Assembly: GCF_000300995.1 (NCBI RefSeq)
Contig: NZ_AMRJ01000001.1
Coordinates: forward strand, 186,001 to 250,000
Origin: Alcanivorax hongdengensis A-11-3
GTDB taxonomy: Bacteria > Pseudomonadota > Gammaproteobacteria > Pseudomonadales > Alcanivoracaceae
Reading direction: 5' to 3'
DNA: 64,000 bases
Shown one piece after another: positions 18,093 through 26,701 of the stretch (positions are counted from its first letter, which is position 1; every line of letters begins with the position of its first letter). A model generated the notes under the pieces. It saw only the letters and a list, made by a program, of their open reading frames with translations, ran no database searches and was not told the origin of the DNA. Position numbers and translations under genes: made by a program.

Positions 18093-19253
18093 ATGTCGGG
18101 ACTGCAATCACAACCTCTGGATGCACACCAGCAAACACGCGGCCTGCCGGCCAGGGTCCAGCAGATGCTGGCCAACGCGGATATCCGCATCAACGGCTCC
18201 CGCCCCTGGGACATGCAGATCCATCACCCTCGCACCCTGTCACGCATCGCCCTGCAACGCTCGCTGGGTCTGGGTGAGTCTTATATGGATGGCTGGTGGG
18301 ACTGCAAGGCGTTGGACCAGTTCTTCTACCGCCTGCTGCGCCATGGTGGCGACAGTGTCAGTCAGGCGCGCTGGCAGGTGGTGCTGCAATGGCTGGGGCA
18401 GGCGATCTTCAACCGGCAAAGTCTTAGCCGCGCCACCAAGGTGGCCGAGCAGCACTACGATCTGGACAACCATCTGTTCGAGACGATGCTCGATTCGTCC
18501 ATGAGTTACAGCTGTGGCTACTGGCGCAATGCCGACACCCTGGAACAGGCCCAGTACAACAAGCTGGATCTGATCTGCCGCAAGTTGCAACTGGAACCGG
18601 GCATGACGCTGCTGGATATCGGCTGTGGCTGGGGCGGGCTGTTGCACCATGCCAGCCAGCACTACGGCATCCGGGGCGTCGGGGTCACCCTGTCCGAAGA
18701 ACAGGCCAGCCTGGCCCGGCAGCGTTGCCGGGATCTGCCAGTAGACATCGAGTTACAGGATTATCGCAAGGTACAGGGGACCTTCGACCGGGTGGTGTCC
18801 GTGGGCATGTTCGAACATGTGGGCCGCAAGAACTACGCCACCTTCATGAAACACAACGCCCGCCTGCTCAAGCGGGGCGGACTAATGCTGCTGCACACCA
18901 TCGGCAACAATTTCAACAGCCACCGCCACGATCCCTGGATCGACAAGTACATCTTCCCCAACGGCGAGCTGCCCTCCATTCGTCAGATTTCACGGGCGGC
19001 GGAGCCCTGGTTTGTACCGGAGGACGTGCACAACTTCGGGCCGGACTACGCCACCACCCTACGGGCCTGGGACGACAATTTCTGCCGTCACTGGCCACAG
19101 CTGCAGGAGCGCTACGACCAGCGCTTCTACCGCATGTGGCGCTATTATCTGAACTGCTGTGCCGGGGCCTTCCAGGCCCGTGACATTCAGCTGTGGCAGT
19201 GGGTCTTCAGCAAGCCCGGTGAACAGCGCCAGCGTTATACCGCCGCACGCTGA
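18093..19253 (+). CDS. cfa: Cyclopropane-fatty-acyl-phospholipid synthase
   Basis: A 386-residue enzyme close to E. coli Cfa. An N-terminal lipid-binding region (PRTLSRIALQRSLGLGESYMDG) is followed by the SAM site LLDIGCGWGGLL, the conserved SVGMFEHVG segment and HTIGNN. It adds a methylene group from S-adenosylmethionine across cis double bonds of membrane phospholipid acyl chains, usually near stationary phase or under acid or solvent stress. AAGGAGGCGTC precedes the ATG. It stands alone; the following gene is convergent. Confidence 0.95.
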   Translation: MSGLQSQPLDAHQQTRGLPARVQQMLANADIRINGSRPWDMQIHHPRTLSRIALQRSLGLGESYMDGWWDCKALDQFFYRLLRHGGDSVSQARWQVVLQWLGQAIFNRQSLSRATKVAEQHYDLDNHLFETMLDSSMSYSCGYWRNADTLEQAQYNKLDLICRKLQLEPGMTLLDIGCGWGGLLHHASQHYGIRGVGVTLSEEQASLARQRCRDLPVDIELQDYRKVQGTFDRVVSVGMFEHVGRKNYATFMKHNARLLKRGGLMLLHTIGNNFNSHRHDPWIDKYIFPNGELPSIRQISRAAEPWFVPEDVHNFGPDYATTLRAWDDNFCRHWPQLQERYDQRFYRMWRYYLNCCAGAFQARDIQLWQWVFSKPGEQRQRYTAAR

Positions 19254-19295
19254 TCACAACGGTGGCGCCGTGGCACCCATGCCACGGCCGCCGTC

Positions 19296-19844
19296 TCAGG
19301 CTGCGACACCCCACAGGCCTTTCAGGCTGTTCAGCACGGTGCCACCCACCCCCTGGCTGCCCAGATAATTGAGCATCGGGCCGGCAAACTGGCTGACCAT
19401 TTCCGGGCTCAGGCCCAGCGCGCTGAACGCGCTCTTCACACCACTCAGGCTGGTGACCTTGCTGAGCATGGAGCTGGTCAGGCTGGAGGAGCCGTCACCG
19501 CCGCCCAACAGGGCACCCAGGCCCGGCACCTTGCTGGTGATGGCACTGAACTGGTCGGAGGAAAGCTGGTTTTGCGCCAGCGCCAGCATGGCACCGGCCC
19601 CACCGGCGGCCTGCTTGGGGGTCACCCCCAGCTGGCTGGTAAGGCTATCAACCATACCCTGGGTTTCCGGCGTCAGCGACATCTTGTCACTGGCACTGTC
19701 CATGGCACCCGTCGCCTGTTTGGAGGCATCATCCACCGCCTTGTTGGCGGAGTCGGTCATGCTTTTCAGATCAAAGGCCAGGGCCGGGCCGGACAACATG
19801 GCCAGCAGAGAGACCCCGATTACACCACGATGCAGAGCGTTCAT
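19296..19844 (-). CDS. DUF2780-like secreted protein
   Basis: A 182-residue protein with a Sec signal (MNALHRGVIGVSLLAMLSGPALA). The mature part is rich in Ala, Ser, Gly and Lys. A helical region is followed by repeats of VDSLTSQLGVTPKQAAGGAGAML and GALLGGGDGSSS type, as in the VcgC/VcgE DUF2780 family. No catalytic motif is visible and the function is unknown. It is expected in the periplasm or outside the cell. Convergent with cfa, divergent from the zinc-ribbon gene. Confidence 0.72.
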   Translation of the reverse strand: MNALHRGVIGVSLLAMLSGPALAFDLKSMTDSANKAVDDASKQATGAMDSASDKMSLTPETQGMVDSLTSQLGVTPKQAAGGAGAMLALAQNQLSSDQFSAITSKVPGLGALLGGGDGSSSLTSSMLSKVTSLSGVKSAFSALGLSPEMVSQFAGPMLNYLGSQGVGGTVLNSLKGLWGVAA

Positions 19845-19990
19845 TGTGACTCCTTGTTTGTTCTTTCATCCATGCGGGCCAGATTGCCCGCACGTCATTA
19901 TGACAGAGATGATGACCCCGCCGTTCACCGGGCTCACACTTTTACAAAAGGGGCTGGCGCGATAATGTGCTGGCAGCGAGGGAGATCGTC

Positions 19991-20476
19991 ATGGAACAGA
20001 AACTGTGCTTTGAATGTGGTGGCGAGATTGCCGCCGCCGCCCAGGTATGCCAGCACTGCCATACCCGTATCGATGGCCTGCAGTGTCCACAATGCGCCAA
20101 CCATAACCGCCCCCAGGCTCGTCTGTGCGGATGGTGCCAGACGCCGCTGGTGGAAGACGCCACGGTGCTGGATATCGAGCCCCGGCGCTTTGCCGCGTCA
20201 GTGGCTGGATGCTTGCTGATTCGACTGAGTTTTCTGCCGCAAACCATTGCCTTTGAAACCGACCGTCTGATCGTCACCACCCCGGCCCTGTTCGGCCTGA
20301 CCCGCAGCAACGAAATTCTGCGCTTTGAAAAAATCGCCGGTTTCAGTCACCGGGAGGGACTGATCTGGGACATGATCACCATTGAGACCCGCGGCCAGAG
20401 CGGCGCGGTGCTGATGGCCCTGGGCAAAGAGGACGCCGGAGAGATTGCCGAGTTACTGCGGCGCATCAATGCCTGA
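19991..20476 (+). CDS. Zinc-ribbon protein with a C-terminal PH-like region, function unknown
   Basis: A 161-residue protein. The first 55 residues carry two treble-clef-type zinc ribbons with four CxxC or CxxCH pairs (CFECG, CQHCH, CPQCA, CGWCQ). The rest resembles a bacterial PH-like fold (TIAFETDRLIVTT, RSNEILRFEKIAGFSHREG). ATG 19991 is preferred to the upstream GTG 19967 because GGGAGATCGTC precedes it. No enzymatic motif is visible. A scaffold or sensor role is only a guess. Confidence 0.65.
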   Translation: MEQKLCFECGGEIAAAAQVCQHCHTRIDGLQCPQCANHNRPQARLCGWCQTPLVEDATVLDIEPRRFAASVAGCLLIRLSFLPQTIAFETDRLIVTTPALFGLTRSNEILRFEKIAGFSHREGLIWDMITIETRGQSGAVLMALGKEDAGEIAELLRRINA

Positions 20477-20494
20477 GGGAAGTGCGTAGATATT

Positions 20495-21340
20495 TCAGGG
20501 CAGACGGATACGGCCCGGTTCGATAATCAGGCGGCGAGCACGGTAGAGCCCGCCGATGGCCTGCTTGAAGGCATTCTTGCTGCAACGGAAGGCAGCGAAG
20601 ATATCTTCCGGGCTGCTTTTGTCGCTCAGTGCCAGCGAGCCACCGGCCGCTTCCAGGGCCGCCATGATCTGGTCGGCCAGGCCGTCGCGCTTGGCGGCAC
20701 CGGGAGCATTGAGAGACAGACTCAGCTTGCCGTCACGGCGCAGCCGGCCCACGTAGCCGGTGACACGCTGGCCAGGGCGTAGCGGCGCGCGCAGTTCGCT
20801 GGCGGCGATCATGCCCCAGTAACGCTGGTCCACCACCACCTTGCAGCCCAGGTCGGTATTGTGGGACACCACCAGCGAGACCTCGTCGCCCTGCTGGTAG
20901 GCGTCACAGGTGTCCTTGAGAAAATGGTCCAGCTGGGCGCTGGCAAGCAGCCGCCCTTCCCGGTCGGTGGTCACCATCACCAGTGCCCAGCCGCCTTCAC
21001 GGACCGGGCCGCGCTGCTCGGAAAACGGCAGCAGCAGATCCTTGGGCATGCCCCAGTCCAGGAAGGCACCCAGCTTGCTGGTGGACACCACCTTCAACGA
21101 TGCCACCTGACCCCGCTGCACCCGCGGCGTGCGCAGGCTGGCCATGGGCCGGCCCTGGCCGTCACTGTAGAGCGTCACCATCAGGCTGTCGCCGGGGGCC
21201 AGGGTGTCATCGTCCAGCTCCCGTTCCGGCAACAGCACGTCGCCCAGGGGGCCACCATCCAGCAACAGGCCATTGCGTACACGTCGCAACACTTCCAGGG
21301 ACTGGCGGGTACCTATACGGGGCGCGGGGGACTCGGTCAT
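20495..21340 (-). CDS. S1-domain RNA-binding protein, CvfB/YitL family
   Basis: A 281-residue protein. Tandem OB/S1-like domains start with VASLKVVSTSKLGAFLDWGMPKDLLLPFSEQ and VTGYVGRLRRDGKLSLSL. The C-terminal winged helix (EDIFAAFRCSKNAFKQAIGGLYRARRLI) is typical of CvfB. Relatives bind RNA and affect virulence or gene expression in Staphylococcus; the role in Gram-negative bacteria is not known. Its start lies seven bases after the stop of the DUF2058 gene, so they form one transcript. Confidence 0.84.
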   Translation of the reverse strand: MTESPAPRIGTRQSLEVLRRVRNGLLLDGGPLGDVLLPERELDDDTLAPGDSLMVTLYSDGQGRPMASLRTPRVQRGQVASLKVVSTSKLGAFLDWGMPKDLLLPFSEQRGPVREGGWALVMVTTDREGRLLASAQLDHFLKDTCDAYQQGDEVSLVVSHNTDLGCKVVVDQRYWGMIAASELRAPLRPGQRVTGYVGRLRRDGKLSLSLNAPGAAKRDGLADQIMAALEAAGGSLALSDKSSPEDIFAAFRCSKNAFKQAIGGLYRARRLIIEPGRIRLP

Positions 21341-21347
21341 CGGGTTT

Positions 21348-21887
21348 TCACCACATCAGGTCATCGGGGATCGGGAAGTCCTTGTAGGGATCGTCCTCGT
21401 CCACATCATTGCTGTTGCGCTCGGCCAGGAACAGCACCGCCTGTTCGTCACGTTGACGGATCTTTTCGGCCACCACCGTGGGCACCAGCTCGTAGCTGTC
21501 ATCCAGGGCGACAATGGCAATCTGCCCGCGCTCCAGCTGATTCTGCTGCTTGGCGGTCACATAGGCCTTCTTGATCTTCTTGTCCTGCACGAACTGGAAC
21601 GGCACATCCCCGGCCTGGCGGTCCAGCCGGCTCTGCTCGGTCATCTGCCGAATCTGGGCGGCGATTTCCTTCTGCTCGCGTTCGGCCTTGCGTTGCTCCT
21701 CGCGCTGGCGATCCTTTTCCGCCTGCTCGGCCCGCTGGCGCCGAGCCCGCTCGGCGGGATCGTCCAGCTCGATTTCGCCACGTTTGGCCTTGTTGGCGTC
21801 TTCGCGTTTCTGCTGCTTGGCGCGGCGGGCCTTCTTGGCGTCCGCCAGGCCGGATTTCATCAGTTGTTGCTGCAGGGAGTTGGCCAT
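21348..21887 (-). CDS. DUF2058 protein, YaiL-like
   Basis: A 179-residue soluble protein with a strongly charged coiled-coil-like N-terminal half (LMKSGLADAKKARRAKQQK, then repeated Glu/Arg/Lys/Gln). The compact C-terminal part contains PFQFVQDKKIKKAYVT and LVPTVVAEKIRQRD, as in E. coli YaiL, which has been seen to associate with nucleoprotein. Function unknown. It sits between a DUF4262 gene and the CvfB-like gene on the same strand. Confidence 0.82.
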   Translation of the reverse strand: MANSLQQQLMKSGLADAKKARRAKQQKREDANKAKRGEIELDDPAERARRQRAEQAEKDRQREEQRKAEREQKEIAAQIRQMTEQSRLDRQAGDVPFQFVQDKKIKKAYVTAKQQNQLERGQIAIVALDDSYELVPTVVAEKIRQRDEQAVLFLAERNSNDVDEDDPYKDFPIPDDLMW

Positions 21888-21912
21888 CGGAGGATTCTCT
21901 CTACGCTCGGGT

Positions 21913-22443
21913 TCAACGGGATTTTTGCATCAGGGGCGAGGCCGGCGCCGGCCCCAGTAACGGCTGGGCACGATGAAAGCGCGCATCGTAACCCGGCTGC
22001 CAGGGGAACACGCCTTTCGGGTCCGGCCAGACCATCTGTAACGCCGGATACGGTGCCGGCAGGCTCTGGTAAAACCAGTTGGCAAAGCCCAGGTATTCCT
22101 TGTAATGGGGAAATGCCACCGGCAGAAACATCACTTCCAGGCCATCGGCAATATCCCCGTACAGCCGGTAGGGCTGGTAGGGCTTGTTGAGGCCGCGAAT
22201 ACGGATGGCGGCACTGTCCAGCAGGCGGCTGGCCAGACTGTCCTTGAGGCCCACCACGATCAGCTCCGGGTGATTCTGGTTAAGGAAATGGCCGACGCTG
22301 AAGGTGTAACCCGGCTGCCCGTCGCCACCGGCCACGGCAAAATGGTGCCAACCCTTGCGCTGGATATCCGCCAGCAGTTCCCGATCTTCCGCATCCTCCG
22401 GCTCGGGGTAGCGAAACTGACCGGGCATTTCATCAAGAAACAT
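21913..22443 (-). CDS. DUF4262 protein
   Basis: A 176-residue soluble protein whose N-terminal half matches DUF4262 (WHHFAVAGGDGQPGYTFSVGHFLNQNHPELIVVGL). No metal or catalytic motif is evident and the biochemical role is unknown. First of three minus-strand genes (DUF4262, DUF2058, CvfB-like) with short gaps. Divergent from an outer-membrane protein gene. Confidence 0.75.
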   Translation of the reverse strand: MFLDEMPGQFRYPEPEDAEDRELLADIQRKGWHHFAVAGGDGQPGYTFSVGHFLNQNHPELIVVGLKDSLASRLLDSAAIRIRGLNKPYQPYRLYGDIADGLEVMFLPVAFPHYKEYLGFANWFYQSLPAPYPALQMVWPDPKGVFPWQPGYDARFHRAQPLLGPAPASPLMQKSR

Positions 22444-22587
22444 AGGAAACCATCACGTTTGGCAGTACCTTGAACACGGAAGCCAAGGCCCGGCGCTGCG
22501 GGTGTATTTGCCGCCATATTAACAGAATCGCCGGGGCTTGGTGTCAGGGTTAGACAATGACGACAGCAAATGACAACAGGGAATGCC

Positions 22588-23325
22588 ATGAAACGTTTTT
22601 TGATGCCACTGCTACTGCTTGCGACACCCCTGGCCCAGGCGGCGCCGGGACTGAATATCTACGGCGGCGCCTACAGCTGGCAGGCGACCATGGAAGGGGA
22701 CTTCAACGCCGGTAACCGGGATGTGGATGTGCGTGACGACCTGGGCTTCGACAAGGCGGACCAGTCGGTGTTCTATGTTGGCGTGGAGCATGCGGTACCG
22801 GTAGTGCCCAACATGCGGGTGCGGTACATGGACCTGTCAGACACCGCCAGCAACCGCATCAGCAAAAGCTTCACCTTCAATGGCAAACAGTTCGTCGCCA
22901 ATACCCGCGTGGACTCGGACTTTGACCTGAACATGCTGGACGGCACCCTCTACTACTCGCCCATCGACAATGCCCTGAAACTGGATCTGGGGCTGACCGT
23001 GCGCAAGGTGGACGGCACGCTGGATCTCAACAGCGTGGCGGCCAAGACCGCCAAGGACATCGATATCACCCTGCCGATGCTGTACGCCGCGGTGAAAGCC
23101 GACCTGCCGGTTCCCGGCGTCTATGCCGGTGCCGAGCTCAATGCCATTGGCTACGACGGCAACAGCCTCAATGATTACAACGTGCGGCTGGGCTGGCGCT
23201 CTGATTTTCTGCTGGGGGTGGAGCTGGGTTACAGCCACATGCAGCTAACGCTGGATGACCTGAACAACATGGATACGAACCTGACCATGGGTGGTCCCTA
23301 CGTGGCGCTGGCGCTCAACTTCTAG
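22588..23325 (+). CDS. Outer-membrane beta-barrel protein (TIGR04219-like)
   Basis: A 245-residue protein. After a Sec signal (KRFLMPLLLLATPLAQAA) the sequence alternates hydrophobic and polar residues across about eight to ten predicted strands and ends in Phe (ALALNF), the outer-membrane assembly signal. LNIYGGAYSWQATMEGDF matches the small barrel family called TIGR04219. Function unknown; it is too small for a general porin. ATG 22588 follows GGGAATGCC and gives a clean signal peptide. Confidence 0.78.
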   Translation: MKRFLMPLLLLATPLAQAAPGLNIYGGAYSWQATMEGDFNAGNRDVDVRDDLGFDKADQSVFYVGVEHAVPVVPNMRVRYMDLSDTASNRISKSFTFNGKQFVANTRVDSDFDLNMLDGTLYYSPIDNALKLDLGLTVRKVDGTLDLNSVAAKTAKDIDITLPMLYAAVKADLPVPGVYAGAELNAIGYDGNSLNDYNVRLGWRSDFLLGVELGYSHMQLTLDDLNNMDTNLTMGGPYVALALNF

Positions 23326-23331
23326 GCAACA

Positions 23332-23544
23332 CTAACGCCGGGGCGCCGGCTTGATCACCACCGGTTGCGCGCCCGTCGGCGCACAGCCGGTGGCGCAGTC
23401 ATTGCAGCCACCGCTGCCACAGCCCTGGGCCACCGGTTTGCCGGGGCGCAGGCGCTGACGCAGGGCGGCGGGCAGGAACAGGTGCCAGACCAGCCAGGCA
23501 GCACTCAACGCCACGATCAGATAGGTGATCAGTTGCTGCCACAT
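23332..23544 (-). CDS. FeoB-associated Cys-rich membrane protein
   Basis: A 70-residue protein with one N-terminal transmembrane helix (LITYLIVALSAAWLVWHLFL) followed by a cysteine cluster (CGSGGCNDCATGC). It starts one base after the feoB stop, so it is co-translated. Small Cys-rich proteins at this position are common in feo operons and are thought to assist FeoB, perhaps by handling iron or an iron-sulfur cluster; this specific role is inferred from position. Confidence 0.82.
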   Translation of the reverse strand: MWQQLITYLIVALSAAWLVWHLFLPAALRQRLRPGKPVAQGCGSGGCNDCATGCAPTGAQPVVIKPAPRR

Positions 23545-23545
23545 A

Positions 23546-25411
23546 TCAGCCTCCGAACAACATCATGGCGCCATGGTAGACCAAGTAGGAGGCCGCGTAA
23601 GCCAGGGTCACCATGTAGCCGAACATGAACAGTGGCCAGCGCCAGGAGTTGGTCTCGCGCTTGACCACCGCCAGGGTGGACGCACACTGGGGGGCAAAGA
23701 TATACCAGGCCAGGAAAGACAGGCCCACCGGCAGCGACCATTGCGCCGCCAGCAGCGCGCCCAGCGCCCCCCCGGTTTCCTCACCGCTGACCGCATAGAC
23801 GGTACCCAGCGCGGCCACCGCCACTTCCCGGGCGGCCATACCGGTGATCAGGGCAATGGCGATCTGCCAGTTGAAGCCGATGGGTGCCAGCAGGGGCTCG
23901 ATGGCATGCCCGATGATACCGGCCAGGCTATAATTGATGGCCGGCTCGGTGGCGCCTTCCGGCGCACCGGGGAAGGTACTCAGGAACCAGATCACCACCA
24001 TCATGGCAAAGATGATGGTGCCGGCGCGGCGCAGGAATATCTGACCACGCTGCAACACGCCCCGCACTACGTTGCGCACATCGGGAATCTTGTAGCCGGG
24101 CAGCTCCATGATGAAAGGCTCGGATTCGCCCTTCCAGAAGAACAGCCGCATGACCATGGCCACCACCAGCGCACTGACGATGCCGGCGGCGTACAGGCCG
24201 AACATCACCAGCCCCTGCCGATCAATCACGCCGGCCACCTTGCCGCGCGGAATAAAGGCACCAATGATCAGCGTATACACCGGTATCCGTGCCGAGCAGG
24301 TCATCAGCGGCGCCACCAGAATGGTCACCAGACGGTCACGCCAGCTGCTGATCACCCGGGTGCCCATGATGCCGGGGATGGCACAGGCAAAGCTGGACAG
24401 CAGGGGGATGAAGGCGCGGCCATGCAGGCCGGCACGGCCCATCAGCTTGTCCATCAGGAAGGCGGCCCGGGCCATGTAGCCGAAATCTTCCAGCAGGATG
24501 ATGAACAGGAACAGGATCATGATCTGCGGCAGGAACACCAGCACGCCACCGAGCCCGGCAATGATGCCGTCGGAGATCAGGCTCTGCAGCATGCCGGCGG
24601 GCAGCGCCTGCTGGACCAGAGCGCCGGCGCCGTCAAACAGTACGGTGATCATGTCCATCAGGGGCGCCGCCCAGGTAAATACCGCCTGGAACATCAGGAA
24701 CAGCACGCTGAACAACACCAGCAGACCGGCCACCGGGTGGAGCAGAATGCGGTCCACCCGGGTGGTGAAGCGATCCGCATTGTCAGGCACGCGGACGCAG
24801 TCGGCGAGGATCTGCTCCACCTGCTTGTGGGTGGCGCGCACCGCATTGGCATCCGGCTCCTGCCACTGACTGGCCGGCACGTCGGCCTGCACCTGCAGGG
24901 CATCAATGGCATCCAGCAGGGCTCGGGTGCCATCACGCTTGACCGCCACCGTGGGCACCACCGGCACCCCCAGCTCCCGGGCCAGGCTCGCCACATCAAT
25001 CTCGCAGCCCTGGCGGCGGGCGATGTCGTACATGTTCAGGGCCAGCACGATGGGCCGGCCGATCTGCTTGAGTTCCAGCACCAGGCGCAGCATCAGCCGC
25101 AGGTTGGTGGCGTCGGCCACACAAACAAAGGCATCCAGCTCGCTTTCCCCGGCCAGCTGGCCGAGCACCGCATCCCGGGTCACCTGCTCGTCCGGGCTGC
25201 GCGCCCGCAGGCTGTAGGTGCCCGGCAGGTCAAGAATATGCACGGCCCGGCCAGCGGGGGTAGTGAACAGCCCGGCCTTGCGCTCCACCGTCACACCGGC
25301 GTAATTGGCCACCTTCTGGCGGCTGCCGGTGAGGGCGTTGAACAGCGCGGTCTTGCCACAATTGGGGTTGCCCACCAGGGCAAGGCGGGTCAGATCGACA
25401 GCGGCATCCAC
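23546..25411 (-). CDS. feoB: Ferrous iron transporter FeoB
   Basis: A 621-residue inner-membrane protein. The cytosolic G domain starts with GNPNCGKTALFN and contains LDLPGTYSL and LNMYDIA. From about residue 225 the membrane domain has two Gate-type repeats with the conserved segments GFGANPxx-type LSSFACAIPGIMGTR and FLAWYIFAPQCAST. It imports Fe(II) across the inner membrane. It is shorter than E. coli FeoB (about 770) but within the bacterial range. Start is GTG 25411, four bases after feoA stops. Confidence 0.95.
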   Translation of the reverse strand: MDAAVDLTRLALVGNPNCGKTALFNALTGSRQKVANYAGVTVERKAGLFTTPAGRAVHILDLPGTYSLRARSPDEQVTRDAVLGQLAGESELDAFVCVADATNLRLMLRLVLELKQIGRPIVLALNMYDIARRQGCEIDVASLARELGVPVVPTVAVKRDGTRALLDAIDALQVQADVPASQWQEPDANAVRATHKQVEQILADCVRVPDNADRFTTRVDRILLHPVAGLLVLFSVLFLMFQAVFTWAAPLMDMITVLFDGAGALVQQALPAGMLQSLISDGIIAGLGGVLVFLPQIMILFLFIILLEDFGYMARAAFLMDKLMGRAGLHGRAFIPLLSSFACAIPGIMGTRVISSWRDRLVTILVAPLMTCSARIPVYTLIIGAFIPRGKVAGVIDRQGLVMFGLYAAGIVSALVVAMVMRLFFWKGESEPFIMELPGYKIPDVRNVVRGVLQRGQIFLRRAGTIIFAMMVVIWFLSTFPGAPEGATEPAINYSLAGIIGHAIEPLLAPIGFNWQIAIALITGMAAREVAVAALGTVYAVSGEETGGALGALLAAQWSLPVGLSFLAWYIFAPQCASTLAVVKRETNSWRWPLFMFGYMVTLAYAASYLVYHGAMMLFGG

Positions 25412-25415
25412 AAAT

Positions 25416-25691
25416 TCAGGTCTCTTGGTCCGGTTGTATCAGCACCGCCAGGGCTTCGCGGCGACGCAACGCGACACGCATGTCATCCACGCGTACGGCA
25501 ATGGGATCCCGGCCGAAGGGGCCTTCGTGGAGCACTTCCACACGGGCGCCTTCGACAAAGCCGATTTCCAGCAACAGGCGCTCCAGATCCGCGTCGCGAC
25601 CGGCCATATCCAGCCCCATGACAATGCCGCGGGCTCCCACCCGCACCTTGCCCAGGGACGACGAAACGACATGGCTCAGATCATCAGGCAT
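25416..25691 (-). CDS. feoA: Ferrous iron transport protein FeoA
   Basis: A 91-residue SH3-like cytosolic protein: GKVRVGARGIVMGLD, DADLERLLLEIGFVEGARVEVLHEGPFGRDPIAVRVDD. It helps FeoB-dependent Fe(II) import, probably by binding the FeoB G domain. First gene of the feoA-feoB-Cys-rich operon. A putative promoter with an overlapping Fur-box-like sequence lies just upstream. Confidence 0.94.
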   Translation of the reverse strand: MPDDLSHVVSSSLGKVRVGARGIVMGLDMAGRDADLERLLLEIGFVEGARVEVLHEGPFGRDPIAVRVDDMRVALRRREALAVLIQPDQET

Positions 25692-25728
25692 AACGACCCT
25701 GCGGTGAAAAGGTTAGCGGGAGTTGAAT

Positions 25729-25756
25729 GTTATATGAGAAGTGTTCGCATTTGCAA
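25729..25756 (-). promoter_or_regulatory. Putative feo promoter with Fur-box-like overlap
   Basis: On the minus strand, TTGCAA, a 16-base spacer and TATAAC form a -35/-10 pair about 40 bases before feoA. The 19 bases at 25736-25754 match the classical Fur palindrome at about 11 positions, which is weak. Iron repression of feo operons is established knowledge. Confidence 0.4.
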
Positions 25757-25787
25757 ATAGCAGATACTCATGACAAGCCCATGACCG

Positions 25788-26669
25788 TCAGTCCCGGGAC
25801 AGGTCTGCCAGCCGCCTGTCCTTCTCGGCCCAGAGGTTACTGACCCACCGCTGTACCCGCTCCCGGGCCTGCGGGTCACTCTGGTAATCGCCCTGCCACA
25901 GGGCCGCATCCAGATTCCGGGTGCGCACATCCACGATCCCCCGTGGCACACGCCCGCACAGCAGATCCCAGAATCCGGGCGTCCGGCCGCCGGGGTAGAC
26001 CACGGTCACATCCAGCAGGGCATCCAGGCTGTCGCCCAGGGCCGCCAGTACGAACGCCACACCACCGGCCTTGGGCCGCAGCAGGTGCCGGTAAGGCGAC
26101 TGTTGCCGGTCATGCTTGGCGGCGGTGAACCGGGTACCTTCCAGAAAATTGACCACGGTCACCGGCATGCCGCGGAATTTCTCGCAGGCGGCACGGGTGA
26201 TCTCCAGATCCTGGCCTTTCAGGTGCGGGTGTTTTGCCAGAAAGGCCTTGGAGTAGCGCTTCATGAAGGGGTAATCCAGCGCCCAGAACGCCAGCCCCAG
26301 GAACGGCACCCAGATCAGCTCTTTCTTGAGGAAAAACTTGAAATACGGTGTCTTGCGATTGAAGGTCTGCACCAGTGCCGGAATATCCACCCAGCTCTGG
26401 TGATTGCAGACCACCAGGTAGGAGGTATCCCGGCTCAGGGCTTCATCACAACGGATATCCCAGCGGGTGGGCGTGACGAGGGCAAAAATCGCCTTGCAGA
26501 TTTCTGCCCAGGTCTCGGCAATCGCCATCACGCCCCGGGCGCAGGCGCCCTTGAAGGCGGCCCCCGGCACCAGCAATCGTAACAACGCCAGCACCATCAT
26601 GGGGCCGATCAGTACCACAGTGTTGAGCAACAGCAGGATACTGCCGGTTATCCCTCGCAACACGCCCAT
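25788..26669 (-). CDS. Acyltransferase of the PlsC/YihG type
   Basis: A 293-residue membrane protein. A hydrophobic N-terminal helix (GSILLLLNTVVLIGPMMVLALL) is followed by the acyltransferase H(x)4D motif in VVCNHQSWVDIPAL, the second block ELIWVPFLGLAFW and the third block FLEGTRFT. Family members transfer an acyl group to lysophosphatidic acid or related lysolipids; YihG makes a minor contribution in E. coli. It lies 32 bases downstream of parC on the same strand, so it may be read through from it. Confidence 0.87.
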   Translation of the reverse strand: MGVLRGITGSILLLLNTVVLIGPMMVLALLRLLVPGAAFKGACARGVMAIAETWAEICKAIFALVTPTRWDIRCDEALSRDTSYLVVCNHQSWVDIPALVQTFNRKTPYFKFFLKKELIWVPFLGLAFWALDYPFMKRYSKAFLAKHPHLKGQDLEITRAACEKFRGMPVTVVNFLEGTRFTAAKHDRQQSPYRHLLRPKAGGVAFVLAALGDSLDALLDVTVVYPGGRTPGFWDLLCGRVPRGIVDVRTRNLDAALWQGDYQSDPQARERVQRWVSNLWAEKDRRLADLSRD

Positions 26670-26701
26670 CCGTTTCCTTCCCTGTCCGTCGATGAAGCCG
26701 C

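Noticed and set aside
23525..25621. A 698-codon plus-strand open frame opposite feoB
   Set aside because: Antisense shadow; very high His and Gln content and no plausible domain, while feoB is certain.
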